DNA of 40,944 bases from Ignavibacteriales bacterium (GTDB taxonomy: Bacteria > Bacteroidota > Ignavibacteria > Ignavibacteriales > Ignavibacteriaceae). This document shows positions 1-8,270 of the stretch, one piece after another. The stretch is from NCBI GenBank assembly GCA_020061465.1, contig JAGUYG010000013.1:1-40944 (forward strand), in the 5' to 3' direction. Below the pieces are notes generated by a model that saw nothing but the letters and a program-made list of their open reading frames with translations, was not told the DNA's origin and ran no database searches. Position 1 is the stretch's first letter, and every line of letters begins with the position of its first letter. A program made the translations under genes and the position numbers.

Positions 1-12
1 ATTCGAATATTC

Positions 13-34
13 TGTCCAAAGGATCCTTCGGAAA
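13..34 (-). repeat. Palindromic repeat copy 1
   Basis: TGTCCAAAGGATCCTTCGG followed by AAA is the reverse-orientation version of the repeat found at 52, 35812, 35962, 36613 and 40096. It is intergenic here. The orientation is nominal because the unit is nearly its own reverse complement. Confidence 0.6.
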
Positions 35-51
35 TAATCGAAACATTTCTT

Positions 52-73
52 TTCGGAACGATCCTTTGGAAAT
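52..73 (+). repeat. Palindromic repeat copy 2
   Basis: CGGAACGATCCTTTGGAAA (55-73) is base-for-base identical to the copies inside the HepT-like gene at 35815 and 35962. It is intergenic here, 18 bases from copy 1. Confidence 0.75.
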
Positions 74-210
74 GAAAATACCTTTTTAGAGAAGACTCAC
101 ATATAAAATTAAGAAATAAAATTGACTTGTTTAAACTGCGCAGGAAAAAGAAAAGATGTTCTGTGCAGAATTAACTGATCCCCTAGATGTTATTTATTCT
201 AGATGTCATA

Positions 211-245
211 AACCTCCAACGTCGCTGTCTTAGACGTTGGAGGTT
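211..245. repeat. 13-bp perfect hairpin, AACCTC family
   Basis: AACCTCCAACGTC (211-223) pairs perfectly with GACGTTGGAGGTT (233-245) around a 9-base loop. Outer arms ATGTCAT and ATGACAT (about 204-210 and 256-262) extend the symmetry. No U-tract follows on either strand, so it is an interspersed hairpin rather than a standard terminator. Confidence 0.75.
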
Positions 246-315
246 GCTTGCCGCTATGACATAATGAAAAAAAATTGTTTTCTTACGGAGGAGAAGGCAG
301 CAATCTTTGGTCCTG

Positions 316-352
316 TAACCTTCGAGGTCAGGGTCAGCGACCTCGAAGGTTA
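316..352. repeat. 14-bp perfect hairpin downstream of glnA
   Basis: TAACCTTCGAGGTC (316-329) pairs perfectly with GACCTCGAAGGTTA (339-352) around a 9-base loop. It starts 13 bases past the glnA stop codon on the minus strand. It may act as a 3' stabilising or termination structure, but there is no U-tract. It belongs with the 211-245 hairpin in arm sequence and loop length. Confidence 0.75.
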
Positions 353-364
353 TAAATGGTTTGA

Positions 365-1792
365 TTACACATCATAATAAAGAGCAAACTCATACGGATG
401 CGGTTGAAGAGCCATAGGTTTAATCTCTTTATCGGTTTTATACTTTATCCATGTCTCAATAACGTCTTCTGTAAAGACATCACCTTTAAGAAGATATTCA
501 TGATCGTTTGCTAAAGCAGTTAAAGCATCGTTCAGGCTGCCGGGTGTTGATGGAACATCTTTCAATTCTTCCGGAGCCATATCATAAATATCTTTATCGA
601 GCGGCTCACCCGGATCAATTCGATTTAGGATACCGTCTAAGCCAGCCATCAGCATTGCGGAAAATGCGAGATACGGATTGCATGAAGGATCGGGGCAGCG
701 GAACTCTACTCTTTTTGCTTTCGGGCTTGCTGAGTACATCGGTATTCTTATAGATGCACTTCGATTTCTTTGGGAATAAGCTAAGTTTACGGGCGCTTCA
801 AAACCCGGTACTAAACGCTTGTATGAATTTGTAGTTGGATTAGTGAATGCCAGAAGCGAAGGAGCGTGTTTCAATAACCCGCCGATGAAGTACAACGCAG
901 CTTCACTCAAACCCGCATAACCTGTTCCGGCGAATAAAGGTTTGCCTTTTTTCCATAAACTGGTGTGTACATGCATTCCGCTTCCGTTATCGCCAAAGAT
1001 TGGTTTGGGCATATACGTAACGGTGCGGTTATTTTTCTTTGCAGTATTCTTAACGATGTACTTAAACATCAACAATTGATCGGCTGCTTTTACTAACGGT
1101 TGAAAACGAAGATCAATTTCGCATTGACCACCGCTTGCAACTTCGTGATGCTGGGCTTCTACATCGATACCGCAATTAATTAGATTTGTAACCATTTCGT
1201 TGCGAAGATCAACTAATGAATCTGTCGGCGGCACGGGGAAGTAACCTTCTTTATAACGAGGCTTATAGCCAAGGTTAGGAACTTCATCTCTTCCCGAGTT
1301 CCACCTGCCTTCAATCGAATCAACTGCATAAAAACTTCCGTTTGGCTGCGAATCAAATCGGACATCGTCAAATATGAAAAACTCAGCTTCGGGTCCATAA
1401 TAAACCGTATCCGCTATTCCGGTTGATTTTAAATAAGCATCGGCTTTTTCGGCAATGTTCCTAGGGCAGCGAGTATATTTTTCTTTTGTTGCCGGTTCGT
1501 AAACATCGCAAATTAAGCTAACAGTCGGTTCGATAATGAACGGATCGACGAACATTGTATTAGGATCGGGAATGATCAGCATATCGCTTTCGTTTATCGG
1601 TTTCCAGCCGCGAATTGATGAGCCGTCAAATCCAAAACCGTTCTCAAAAGAATCGGCATCGAATTGAGAAACCGGAACGGTGAAATGCTGCCATTGTCCC
1701 GGAAAATCCATAAACTTCAAATCGATAAATCGAATTTTTTTATCTCTAATGAACTTTAAAATTTGTTCGATAGGGGAAATGCTTTTAGCCAT
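365..1792 (-). CDS. glnA: Type I glutamine synthetase
   Basis: Cytoplasmic dodecameric enzyme that makes glutamine from glutamate, ammonia and ATP. The 475-residue length fits GSI-beta. Visible family motifs include [11 protein letters not shown] near the N-terminus, YYGPEAEFF (metal-binding glutamates), the [11 protein letters not shown] segment, NRSASIRIP (substrate-binding arginine) and [15 protein letters not shown]. Tyr403 in IYDMAPEEL aligns with the tyrosine adenylylated in GSI-beta enzymes, so the site is present, although no adenylyltransferase gene is in view. The ATG is preceded by AGAAGGAAA, a good ribosome site. The upstream gene, 36 bases away on the same strand, is an Lrp/AsnC regulator, so the two are probably co-transcribed and the regulator probably senses an amino acid linked to nitrogen status (inference). 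Confidence 0.97.
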   Translation of the reverse strand: MAKSISPIEQILKFIRDKKIRFIDLKFMDFPGQWQHFTVPVSQFDADSFENGFGFDGSSIRGWKPINESDMLIIPDPNTMFVDPFIIEPTVSLICDVYEPATKEKYTRCPRNIAEKADAYLKSTGIADTVYYGPEAEFFIFDDVRFDSQPNGSFYAVDSIEGRWNSGRDEVPNLGYKPRYKEGYFPVPPTDSLVDLRNEMVTNLINCGIDVEAQHHEVASGGQCEIDLRFQPLVKAADQLLMFKYIVKNTAKKNNRTVTYMPKPIFGDNGSGMHVHTSLWKKGKPLFAGTGYAGLSEAALYFIGGLLKHAPSLLAFTNPTTNSYKRLVPGFEAPVNLAYSQRNRSASIRIPMYSASPKAKRVEFRCPDPSCNPYLAFSAMLMAGLDGILNRIDPGEPLDKDIYDMAPEELKDVPSTPGSLNDALTALANDHEYLLKGDVFTEDVIETWIKYKTDKEIKPMALQPHPYEFALYYDV

Positions 1793-1828
1793 ACAATTTT
1801 CCTTCTGATTGATTTTGATTTATACTGA

Positions 1829-2275
1829 TTAAATATCCAATATAGTAGTTTCTTTTATTGTAGATAGAACAAATGTGGTTTTTGTTGATATAATCCCTGG
1901 CCAGGATTGAATTTCCCCTAATAATTTTTCTAACGATTCAGTGTTTTTAAGAATTGCCTTAAGCAAATGCGAACCTTCGCCAAGCACCGAATGGCATTCA
2001 ACAATTTGAGGGATCTTTTCAACTTTAGAGATCAATCCCTTATAGTGTTTTGATGACTCCATCATAACTAAAATATAAGCCATGATATCGTATCCAAAAG
2101 CCTTTCGGTTAAGTTTTGCGAAGTATCCTTCTATTACTCCTCTTTCTTCAAGCTTATTTAAACGTTCGCTGACGGACGGAATCGACAATCCTACTGCTTC
2201 GGCAATTTCGTTGCGTTTGGTTCGTCCTCCCCTCTGCAGCATATTCAAAATTTTTATATCTAAATCATCTAACAT
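1829..2275 (-). CDS. Lrp/AsnC family transcriptional regulator
   Basis: A 148-residue protein with the full Lrp layout. An N-terminal winged HTH (about 1-60; LDIKILNMLQ, then GLSIPSVSERLNKLEERGVI as the recognition part) is followed by an alpha/beta RAM ligand-binding domain (about 65-140). Members of the family form octamers around DNA and respond to amino acids. It lies directly upstream of glnA with 36 bases between them, so it most likely controls its own operon and perhaps other nitrogen genes. AAGGA sits 6-7 bases before the ATG. The effector cannot be read from sequence. Confidence 0.93.
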   Translation of the reverse strand: MLDDLDIKILNMLQRGGRTKRNEIAEAVGLSIPSVSERLNKLEERGVIEGYFAKLNRKAFGYDIMAYILVMMESSKHYKGLISKVEKIPQIVECHSVLGEGSHLLKAILKNTESLEKLLGEIQSWPGIISTKTTFVLSTIKETTILDI

Positions 2276-2316
2276 AAAATTCCTTATTTATTTAGGTGTT
2301 TTTTTTTAACGGGTCA

Positions 2317-2345
2317 AATATAAATGAATGAATTATGCAACGCAA
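2317..2345 (-). promoter_or_regulatory. Candidate sigma-70-type promoter of lrp-glnA
   Basis: On the minus strand TTGCGT (2345-2340) and TATATT (2322-2317) are separated by exactly 17 bases, about 40 bases ahead of the regulator's start codon. It is the only gene start here with well-spaced boxes that I noticed. The assignment is by eye only. Confidence 0.4.
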
Positions 2346-2510
2346 GAATTATTATGGTATTTCAATGAATATTTTTTAGGAATTAAGGTAGTAGAATGAA
2401 ATAACCTAATTTATGAAGGGGAAAAGGAATCTTCGATAGTTTTACTTTTTAAGGTTGGATCAATTGTTCAACTACCCGATTATAAATGAAGTTGACGGTA
2501 ATTAGATATT

Positions 2511-4349
2511 TTATTTTGTCAAAACCATCGCCTTTGTTTGCGAAAAACTTCCGGTAGTAAGATTGTAATAATAAATACCGCTGGCAAGCTTTGAATATTT
2601 TCTTGAGTCGAAAATTACTTTGTGTTCACCGGCTGATAATTCATTATCCACAAGTATGTCTATTAGCTGTCCTAATGTATTAAAAATCCTTAATTGAACT
2701 TTAGTTCCTTCTTTAAGCTTGAAGCTTAAGGTTGTAGCAGGATTAAATGGATTCGGATAGTTCTGAAGCAGCTCAATATTTTCCGGCATTTCTTGTAAAG
2801 CAACTTTTGTAGCAGCACCCCGATAAATAATTCGGAATGCGTCTGCGACTACCGTTCCCGAACTGCTGCCGTTCACTGTAATTTTTATTTCACCGCTTGT
2901 ATTTAATTCGACCTCAGTGAGAAAATTCCATTGCCCGCCGTTTAGACGCTGGGTTTTTTCAAGTATCGTTTCCGAACCATTCGCATCTATTTGAAAGCGT
3001 GTGTTGAACGAATTAGCAAGATCGGTTTGCCACCACCCGTAAACATCATATTTCCCCGGTTCAAGTGTTCCGGTCATGAATACCGCCGATGAGCTTGTAT
3101 TACCAGCGGCTAACTGCAAATAATCGTCGCTGTAAAATTCCAATCCTACTGTAGAACTATTCCACTCACCGTTTAAGAATGCATATTTATTATCAAGTAT
3201 AAGATGTTTTGGATGAGATAATTCCAAATACTCCGCTATAGCATAAACCGTTCTATAACCAAGCTCGTATAAATTCTCGTTAGTTACCCAAACATTGTTG
3301 GAATACCGGTCGTACGGAGTTTCGTAGGTTAACGCCATTACGCTTTCGCCATGATTGTTCCACAACCATCCTTCAGGAAAATATTTTTGAAGAGCAGATT
3401 CCCTGTAGTCGGCTTGAACAAAATAAGGATTATCAGAAGTATTAAGATTTGAAAACTGATACTCTCTTCTGTAAAAATAATCCGAAGTAGACTGCGCGGT
3501 ATGTATCCAAAAGGTGCAATACGGAGAAGCCTGTGAATGTAAATTCAAAAAAACCGACATAACTTTTTCATCATTAATTTCCTGCATGCGTGCTTTTAGA
3601 ATTTTTACTTCGTTAATTGTTTGATCTTCCGGATCATCCCAGCTTCTTTCTACATCGATGTAGTCATAGTTTGTTCGGGATCTTCCGTAGTAAACTCCAT
3701 CAGGATTAGTGAAAGGAATTAAATAAAAAACTATTTTTTTTCTGTAATAATCAATTACATCATTATCAATTAATAGCTTTTTGATAATTCCTTCAAAGTG
3801 CCAGGACGAGGGAGTTTCAGATGGATGTGTCCGCGCATGTATCCAAATGCGGTATTTATCATCAACCGGAGTAATGGGATCGGTTATTCTTATTTCCTGA
3901 ATAGGAAATCCTCTATCTGTAAATCCTAATGTATCGATTTCTACAAATGAGTTTTTCTCCCATGATGAAATTCTTTCCTGAAGAAGGCTGTAATTATATG
4001 GCGTATAATAAGCAACGTAAACAGTATCGTGTTCAAAAGTTTTTTGAAAGACATTTGTTGCAGGACTTTCCGCCGCAGAAAAGCGCTGATAGGTTTTATC
4101 GTCGTAAGAAAACATCGCCCGCTTAACATCGCTGTTAGTTACCTTTACACTTATAAATTTATCCTTAACACAGGTTATTCTGAAGTAAAACCATCTGCCG
4201 CCTATATCAGTTTTTGTGGTAACTGAATAATTGACAGAATCCGTTGTGGTTACAGTATTTAAATTTCCGCTTTCAAAATCAGCATCAAATTTTATTTGAG
4301 CCGTAAGAATTAATTGAATATAGAAGACAATAAGTACTGTTTTGAACAT
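2511..4349 (-). CDS. Secreted M14 zinc carboxypeptidase with golvesin-like and T9SS C-terminal domains
   Basis: Exported metallocarboxypeptidase. The start is placed at the ATG at 4349, giving the signal peptide MFKTVLIVFYIQLILTAQ; GGGGAAA precedes it. A longer reading from 4385 adds 12 unlikely residues. An N-terminal M14-type beta domain is followed by the catalytic domain with zinc ligands HPSE (in ARTHPSETPSSW) and the later histidine in LNLHSQ; TYETPY supplies the likely catalytic glutamate. A golvesin-C-like carbohydrate-binding module follows (from about LEFYSDDYLQ to VADAFRIIYRG). The last ~80 residues are a T9SS type A sorting domain (QNYPNPFNPATTLSF ... KAMVLTK). It is probably cell-surface or secreted and degrades peptides from outside the cell. 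Confidence 0.92.
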   Translation of the reverse strand: MFKTVLIVFYIQLILTAQIKFDADFESGNLNTVTTTDSVNYSVTTKTDIGGRWFYFRITCVKDKFISVKVTNSDVKRAMFSYDDKTYQRFSAAESPATNVFQKTFEHDTVYVAYYTPYNYSLLQERISSWEKNSFVEIDTLGFTDRGFPIQEIRITDPITPVDDKYRIWIHARTHPSETPSSWHFEGIIKKLLIDNDVIDYYRKKIVFYLIPFTNPDGVYYGRSRTNYDYIDVERSWDDPEDQTINEVKILKARMQEINDEKVMSVFLNLHSQASPYCTFWIHTAQSTSDYFYRREYQFSNLNTSDNPYFVQADYRESALQKYFPEGWLWNNHGESVMALTYETPYDRYSNNVWVTNENLYELGYRTVYAIAEYLELSHPKHLILDNKYAFLNGEWNSSTVGLEFYSDDYLQLAAGNTSSSAVFMTGTLEPGKYDVYGWWQTDLANSFNTRFQIDANGSETILEKTQRLNGGQWNFLTEVELNTSGEIKITVNGSSSGTVVADAFRIIYRGAATKVALQEMPENIELLQNYPNPFNPATTLSFKLKEGTKVQLRIFNTLGQLIDILVDNELSAGEHKVIFDSRKYSKLASGIYYYNLTTGSFSQTKAMVLTK

Positions 4350-4403
4350 TATATTTCCCCGGATTTTTTCAAGATGATTAAACAAAATGTTTGATTAATT
4401 GTT

Positions 4404-4434
4404 TATTAGTGTTCATTAGTGTCCATTCGTGGCA
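4404..4434. repeat. Interspersed CACGAAT-type repeat
   Basis: ATTAGTGTCCATTCGTGG reads on the minus strand as CCACGAAT followed by repeats of a cACTAAT/cACGAAT unit. Related stretches occur at 12681-12707 and at the left ends of the two long direct repeats (35131 and 36242). It lies in a gap between genes. Confidence 0.5.
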
Positions 4435-4471
4435 GAAAAGGAAATCCAATAATGAATTCGAAAATTCATGA

Positions 4472-5314
4472 TCAGCGAACCACTTTATTTTTGTTTAAAA
4501 TCAACTCACTGCCAGATATTCCGTATTGCGTAAATGCAGAATTCTCCGTTTTTACTGCTTCGAATAAATCTAAATTTTTTTGAGGTCTTTTTTGCAGCTC
4601 ATGATAAAGATGATATTGAATTGCAATATTGTTTAAGGACTTTATACTCACCCCGTTTAACTCAAGCCGGAACTGCACATCGGTATCCTCGCCGATTGAT
4701 GGTGCTTCGTAGCGTTCATCAAATCCGTTTATTTCCAACAAATCTTTTTTATGAATTGAAAAATTACAACCAAGCAGCCCTCTTCTTTTTTTGTTAAAAT
4801 ACTCTCTAAGAAAAGAATTTTTAAAATAGATTCCTTTTTCCACGTCAAAGGATTTACCGAATAAACCGTCGGGCAGCAAAAAATATTTTCTCTCTAAGAA
4901 CCCTTCTTCCACAATCTGCGGCGTTAATTTTTTTGTAATTCTTTCCGAAAGGTTCACTCTTCTTCCGGTTAAGCATAGCTTCTCCTTCCTCTGATCAAAA
5001 TGTTCCTTGATGAATTCCTTATGCGGAACGCAATCACCGTCAATAAAAATCAAGTAGTCAGATGCCACAGCCAAAATAGCGCGGTTTAATATCTTGTTTT
5101 TGCGGAAACCTCTATCTTCCTGCCAAAGGTGCAGAACAGGGAATTCTACCGTGTTGGAAAGAAATTCAATTTCTTTTATGCTTTCATCATTAGACCCATC
5201 ATCGGCAAGAATAACTTCAAAGCCGCGAAATGTTTGTCTGTTCAAACCTGCAAAAACGAGCTTAAGATAATCGATTCGATTATAGATTGAAATTATAAGA
5301 GCGGCGTTGATCAT
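4472..5314 (-). CDS. Family 2 glycosyltransferase
   Basis: A 280-residue GT-A-fold transferase using nucleotide-sugar donors, likely in cell-surface polysaccharide or LPS synthesis. Visible features: N-terminal ALIISIYNRIDYL, the DDGS nucleotide-binding loop, the metal-binding FIDGDCVPH (DxD-like), and GCNFSIHKKDLLEINGFDERY followed by GEDTDVQFRL, typical of the C-terminal galactosyltransferase-like subdomain carrying the ED catalytic base. No membrane segment is seen. Its start codon overlaps the stop of the small upstream gene as TAATG, so translation of the two is probably coupled. Acceptor and sugar cannot be deduced. Confidence 0.92.
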   Translation of the reverse strand: MINAALIISIYNRIDYLKLVFAGLNRQTFRGFEVILADDGSNDESIKEIEFLSNTVEFPVLHLWQEDRGFRKNKILNRAILAVASDYLIFIDGDCVPHKEFIKEHFDQRKEKLCLTGRRVNLSERITKKLTPQIVEEGFLERKYFLLPDGLFGKSFDVEKGIYFKNSFLREYFNKKRRGLLGCNFSIHKKDLLEINGFDERYEAPSIGEDTDVQFRLELNGVSIKSLNNIAIQYHLYHELQKRPQKNLDLFEAVKTENSAFTQYGISGSELILNKNKVVR

Positions 5315-5460
5315 TAGGTGTTTTTATTCTTCTTCAGAATTTTTTGCAGCTTTTCCTTCTCTTTCTTCCGGTCATATTTCTTCTTATCTGCTTCCACCTT
5401 TGGAGGCTTTTGCGGAACGGGTATTCTTTTTTTCTTCTTTTGAATTTTTATTTTTGTCAT
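5314..5460 (-). CDS. Small lysine-rich protein (48 residues)
   Basis: A short open frame starting ATG at 5460 and ending in TAA at 5314-5316, which overlaps the glycosyltransferase ATG by one base (TAATG). The product begins MTKIKIQKKKKRIPVPQK, continues through a charged segment rich in lysine and glutamate, and ends KILKKNKNT. 21 of 48 residues are Lys or Arg. There is no signal peptide or membrane segment; the second half is probably helical. The start-stop overlap and coherent composition argue for a real gene. Function is unknown; a nucleic-acid- or membrane-surface-binding partner of the glycosyltransferase is only a guess. Confidence 0.6.
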   Translation of the reverse strand: MTKIKIQKKKKRIPVPQKPPKVEADKKKYDRKKEKEKLQKILKKNKNT

Positions 5461-5663
5461 CGTTTAATAAAAATTTTTATTAAGAAGCTGATCAAAGTGT
5501 ATGGCGAAATCGAATTTCTCCACTACAAATTATTGTAGAATCATTCATTTTTTTAACTCACGTTGTAAAGAGATCTAAATGTTAGGCTATAAAAAGATAT
5601 TTGAATCCAAACAGTCTTATAGGAAATTTGTAAATTGTTAAAAAATAATTTACAATTCCGAAC

Positions 5664-5732
5664 GTAAAGACGGGGTAACTTGTCCCGAATGCTTTTCCTA
5701 AAGAACCTTTGGTCGGGATGCCCCGTCTCTAC
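5664..5732. repeat. Nested hairpin element (AGACGGGG...CCCCGTCT)
   Basis: Outer arms AGACGGGG (5668-5675) and CCCCGTCT (5721-5728), extended by GTA/TAC, enclose inner arms TCCCGA (5683-5688) and TCGGGA (5713-5718). The loop contains CCTTTGG. The sequence inserted in the glycoside hydrolase gene near 40087-40131 has the same organisation: AAAGACGG, then TGTCGG...CGGACA, then GCCCCGACTCTAC. The two are therefore likely relatives. Confidence 0.65.
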
Positions 5733-5767
5733 AACCAAATGTGACATAAAATATTTTACAGTCAGAT

Positions 5768-5793
5768 AAAAAACTCAAGATCAATTTTCTTGA
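5768..5793 (-). terminator. Intrinsic terminator of the carbamoyltransferase cassette
   Basis: On the minus strand TCAAGA pairs perfectly with TCTTGA around a 7-base loop and is followed by G and six T. It lies about 30 bases past the stop of the DUF5989-type gene. Confidence 0.65.
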
Positions 5794-5821
5794 ATTTTGC
5801 ATAACAAGCATTACTAAATCG

Positions 5822-5980
5822 TTAAAATATTGCATAAATAAACGGCGCTAATGCCGAACCTTGAGTTATTATAATTAATCCTCCTAAGAGTATTAGAAAG
5901 ATTAGAATCGGCGCAAGCCACCATTTTTTTCTTATTCTAAGAAACTGCCACAGCTCGGATAATATCGACAGCTTACTCAT
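5822..5980 (-). CDS. DUF5989-type small membrane protein (52 residues)
   Basis: Starts ATG at 5980 and ends TAA at 5822. It begins MSKLSILSELWQFLRIRKKW, then has one hydrophobic helix (about residues 20-40, WLAPILIFLILLGGLIII) and ends TQGSALAPFIYAIF. The E-L-W-x-F-x-x-x-R-K-K-W start and the TQGSALAPFIY end are what I know of the DUF5989 family, which commonly sits beside SxtJ and carbamoyltransferase genes. It is 14 bases downstream of the SxtJ-like gene and is the last gene before a terminator. Its role is unknown; probably a membrane subunit of the cassette. Confidence 0.85.
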   Translation of the reverse strand: MSKLSILSELWQFLRIRKKWWLAPILIFLILLGGLIIITQGSALAPFIYAIF

Positions 5981-5994
5981 AGCTATACCTCAAA

Positions 5995-6411
5995 TTAAAA
6001 TTGTCTTTCGTAATTGGCGGGATCCTCATCTTTCATTTCCCGCTTTTCCCAATAAGATTCTGCAGTTTTATCAATATTAAGTTCTAAAAATTTTTTTCCG
6101 AATATTCTTGCAAGAAAGCTAATCGGAGTTAATACAAAATAAAACAAAATAGCTAAAATTACACGGGTCATTACCCAGCCAAGAATAATGGCAAGCATCA
6201 TCCATGCTCTGTTCAAAGGTTTGAGAGATGCGGGAATGATAACGCCAAACATTATCAGTACAATCCCTATCAATCCGAAAAATTGAAAAGAGGATTTATC
6301 GTATAGGTATAATACAACGGCAATGAGCAGAAGCACTGTTCCGACCGTGAGTCCGAATTTTTTAAGGTCTCTCTTCGATTCTTTAATAAGTTTTAATTCT
6401 TCTTTAATCAT
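5995..6411 (-). CDS. SxtJ family membrane protein
   Basis: A 138-residue integral membrane protein. A charged N-terminal helix (MIKEELKLIKESKRDLKKFG) is followed by two adjacent hydrophobic segments (about 22-41 and 44-60) and a third long one (about 70-96, including MMLAIILGWVMTRVILAILF), then the polar tail with SYWEKRE. This matches the SxtJ family, named from the saxitoxin cluster and usually found beside carbamoyltransferases. It starts 2 bases after the carbamoyltransferase stop, so the genes are coupled. Molecular role is not established. Confidence 0.85.
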   Translation of the reverse strand: MIKEELKLIKESKRDLKKFGLTVGTVLLLIAVVLYLYDKSSFQFFGLIGIVLIMFGVIIPASLKPLNRAWMMLAIILGWVMTRVILAILFYFVLTPISFLARIFGKKFLELNIDKTAESYWEKREMKDEDPANYERQF

Positions 6412-6413
6412 TT

Positions 6414-8231
6414 TTAATCCAGTTCAAATTCTTTTTGCCAATCGGTATCGTGCTCGATCGGTTTTTGGTCTTCTTTTTTCAGCAGGTAATTGCCCATAAT
6501 TAAATAATCCATATTGGTCCGCATAAAACATTTGTATGCGTCTGCGGGAGTGCAAACAATCGGCTCGCCGCGTACGTTGAATGACGTATTGATAATTACA
6601 GCACATCCGTATTTTTTATCAAACTCATTTATGAGATCGTAATATAATGGATTAGTTTCTTTGTGAACTGTTTGTATCCGTGCTGAGTAATCAACATGTG
6701 TAACAGCAGGAATATCCGATCTAACTACATTCAGCTTGTTTATTCCCCAAAGATTTTTTTCATCTTCAGTCATTTCTCTGCGAAGCTCTTTTTTTACATC
6801 CGCAACTAAGAGCATATATGGACTTGGTTTATCGATTTCAAAATAGTCCGGTATTTTTTCATACAGCACCGACGGCGCAAACGGACGAAATCCTTCTCTG
6901 AATTTTATTTTGATATTCATTATTGCCTGCATTTTCGGAGAGCGCGCATCGCCGATTATTGAGCGTGAACCAAGTGCTCGTGGTCCAAACTCCATTCTGC
7001 CCTGAAACCAGCCTATTACTTTTTCTGCCGCTATTAACTCCGAAATTATTGAAAGAATTTCATTCGCTTCTATAAATGAGGATTTAAGTTGATGAGCATT
7101 TACAAATTTCAAAATATCGCCGTTAGAATATTCGGGACCGAGATAAGATCCTTTTTGAGTATCGTTCATTTCATCTGCTTCTCTCGGATTATTAAGATAT
7201 TTATACCATGTAATTAATGCCGCACCTATAGCACCTCCTGCATCTCCGGCAGCCGGTTGAATCCAAATATCATTGAATGGTCCCTCGCGCAGCAATTTGC
7301 CGTTTGCAACGCAATTCAGTGCTACACCGCCGGCTAATACAATTTTTTTCATTCCGGTTTCTTTGTGAACATGGCGTCCCATCTTCAGAACGATCTCATC
7401 CGTTACCTCCTGAATAGAACGTGCGATATCCATTTCCTTTTGAGTCAATTTTGTTTCGGGTATTCGCGGAGGTCCGCCGAAGAGTTTGTGAAATTTTTCG
7501 TTTGTCATCGTGAGTCCGGCGCAGTAGTTAAAATATTTCATGTTAAGTCTGAATGAGCCGTCATCCTTTATGTCGATAAGTTCATCAAGAATTAATTTTT
7601 TGTATTTAGGTTCACCGTAAGGAGCTAATCCCATTACTTTGTATTCGCCGGAGTTAACTTTGAATCCTGTATAATAAGTAAAAGCCGAATAAAGCAAGCC
7701 AAGCGAATGCGGAAATTTTATATCAGCCCAAAGCTCAATTTTATTTCCTTTACCGAAGCCATAGCTGGTTGTAGTCCACTCGCCAACTCCATCCATCGTA
7801 AGAATTGCAGCTTCTTCGAAAGGGGAAGGATAGAAAGCCGAAGCTGCATGGGATTCATGATGCTCGGGGAATATGACTTTTCCGGTGTAACCAAGCTCGT
7901 CTTTTATTAGCTCCTTCATCCATAGTTTTTGCTTAATCCATAAAGGCATTGCTTTGATGAAAGAATTTATTCCGGCAGGAGCATAGGCAAGATACGTTTC
8001 CAGCAGTCTTTCGAATTTCAGAAACGGTTTGTCATAGAAGGCAGCAAAATTCAGCATGCTGCCGTCAATGTTAGCCTCTTGAAGGCAGTAACGAATTGCA
8101 TTGGAAGGGAAGTTGTGATCGTGTTTTTTTCGGGTGAATCTTTCTTCCTGAGCTGCTGCAATTATTTCACCGTCTTTTATAAGAGCGGCTGCACTGTCAT
8201 GATAAAATGCTGAGATTCCGAGTATGTACAT
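6414..8231 (-). CDS. NodU/CmcH-family carbamoyltransferase
   Basis: A 605-residue O-carbamoyltransferase of the TobZ/NodU type, which makes carbamoyl-adenylate from carbamoyl phosphate and ATP and passes the carbamoyl group to a hydroxyl. The N-terminal Kae1-like domain begins MYILGISAFYHDSAAAL. HHESHAASAF (124-133) supplies metal-binding histidines. LAGGVALNCVANGKL and QPAAGDAGGAIGAA are ATP-site loops. The C-terminal YrdC-like domain carries GWFQGRMEFGPRALGSRSI. Length is normal for the family. It leads a three-gene operon with the SxtJ-like and DUF5989-type membrane proteins. The acceptor is unknown; the membrane partners suggest a lipid-linked or surface glycan (inference). Confidence 0.95.
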   Translation of the reverse strand: MYILGISAFYHDSAAALIKDGEIIAAAQEERFTRKKHDHNFPSNAIRYCLQEANIDGSMLNFAAFYDKPFLKFERLLETYLAYAPAGINSFIKAMPLWIKQKLWMKELIKDELGYTGKVIFPEHHESHAASAFYPSPFEEAAILTMDGVGEWTTTSYGFGKGNKIELWADIKFPHSLGLLYSAFTYYTGFKVNSGEYKVMGLAPYGEPKYKKLILDELIDIKDDGSFRLNMKYFNYCAGLTMTNEKFHKLFGGPPRIPETKLTQKEMDIARSIQEVTDEIVLKMGRHVHKETGMKKIVLAGGVALNCVANGKLLREGPFNDIWIQPAAGDAGGAIGAALITWYKYLNNPREADEMNDTQKGSYLGPEYSNGDILKFVNAHQLKSSFIEANEILSIISELIAAEKVIGWFQGRMEFGPRALGSRSIIGDARSPKMQAIMNIKIKFREGFRPFAPSVLYEKIPDYFEIDKPSPYMLLVADVKKELRREMTEDEKNLWGINKLNVVRSDIPAVTHVDYSARIQTVHKETNPLYYDLINEFDKKYGCAVIINTSFNVRGEPIVCTPADAYKCFMRTNMDYLIMGNYLLKKEDQKPIEHDTDWQKEFELD

Positions 8232-8270
8232 TGGTCGTATGGTTTCTGATTGTTCCGTTAGTAATTAATT

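Larger units (their letters stand above)
1..364. other. Non-coding region with palindromic repeats and hairpins
   Basis: No gene is visible. The stretch holds two copies of the CGGAACGATCCTTTGGA-type repeat (13-34 and 52-73) and two strong hairpins (211-245 and 316-352), each listed separately. The glutamine synthetase gene on the minus strand ends just to the right, so the hairpins lie in its 3' flank. Confidence 0.6.
5461..5821. other. Non-coding gap with palindromes
   Basis: No coding frame is convincing. It holds a perfect 20-bp AT palindrome TTAATAAAAATTTTTATTAA (5464-5483) just upstream of the small lysine-rich gene, a 7-bp stem GTAAATT/AATTTAC (about 5630-5653), a large nested hairpin (5664-5732) and the terminator of the carbamoyltransferase cassette (5768-5793). 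Confidence 0.6.

Noticed and set aside
655-680. GAAGGATCGG in glnA as a repeat insertion
   Set aside because: It encodes the conserved CPDPSCNPY motif of glutamine synthetase, so it is native sequence.
7150-7165. Further copy of the palindromic repeat (AAGATCCTTTTT)
   Set aside because: It only shares GATCCTT and encodes the conserved GSYLGPEYS segment of the carbamoyltransferase.
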